64,000 nucleotides of DNA from Amblyornis subalaris. Taxonomy: Eukaryota > Chordata > Aves > Passeriformes > Ptilonorhynchidae. The stretch spans positions 13,745,235 through 13,809,234 of the forward strand of contig JACAXG010000007.1 in the NCBI GenBank assembly GCA_018881555.1. Reading direction: 5' to 3'. The position numbers and the translations under genes are program-made. Of the stretch, positions 63,944 to 64,000 are shown piece after piece (the first letter of the stretch is position 1; every line of letters begins with the position of its first letter). The notes under the pieces are model-generated. The model was not told the origin of the DNA, did not search any database, and saw only the letters and a program-made list of their open reading frames with translations.

Positions 63944-64000
63944 CGTTTACACACCACCAGGCAAAGGAAGAAAACCCCATGCATGATATTATTTGTGGTA

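Overview
The window reads as gene-poor, AT-rich vertebrate nuclear DNA, almost certainly from a bird. No bacterial-style gene, rRNA, tRNA, CRISPR array or long intact reading frame is visible. The avian call rests on a truncated CR1 LINE with its recognisable ORF2 C-terminus, and on long terminal repeats (LTRs) that resemble, from memory, those common in perching birds. The longest open frames are about 140 codons, show no recognisable domain, and several lie inside repeats, so most are chance frames.

Layout. 1-5.7 kb is featureless intronic or intergenic sequence. A minus-strand LTR lies at 5.69-6.12 kb. A minus-strand CR1 3' end lies at 12.45-13.0 kb, followed by an AT-rich block with a POU-octamer motif. 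A minus-strand LTR missing part of its upstream half lies at 24.15-24.98 kb. From about 33 to 52 kb on the + strand there is a scatter of short, splice-flanked open segments. The best is 39029-39106: 78 bp, exactly 26 codons, with a good acceptor and a perfect GTAAGT donor, reading as a charged helix with a STQTE motif. Four other segments can be chained to it in consistent phase and end in a stop codon followed by AATAAA near 51.6 kb. I read this as a possible 3' end of a coiled-coil-type gene with large introns. The gene is not identified and only the 78 bp exon is reasonably supported.

Two further pieces of the 24 kb LTR family lie at about 49.5 kb and 52.3-52.7 kb, all in the same orientation. 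A (TG)n microsatellite is at 51.96 kb. A homeodomain/POU-motif-rich AT block at 58.75-59.0 kb looks like a conserved non-coding element. A well-bounded solo LTR on the minus strand lies at 61857-62722, with TG...CA ends, a 4 bp target duplication, a TATA box and a poly(A) signal. The last 0.4 kb contains GC-richer, protein-like minus-strand sequence with an apparent frame break, a candidate unidentified pseudogene.

Isolated single N bases are nearly absent before 20 kb and frequent after it, which points to an assembly-quality change. All gene calls come from reading splice signals by eye, and chance matches are common in T-rich DNA. RNA or cross-species alignment would decide them.
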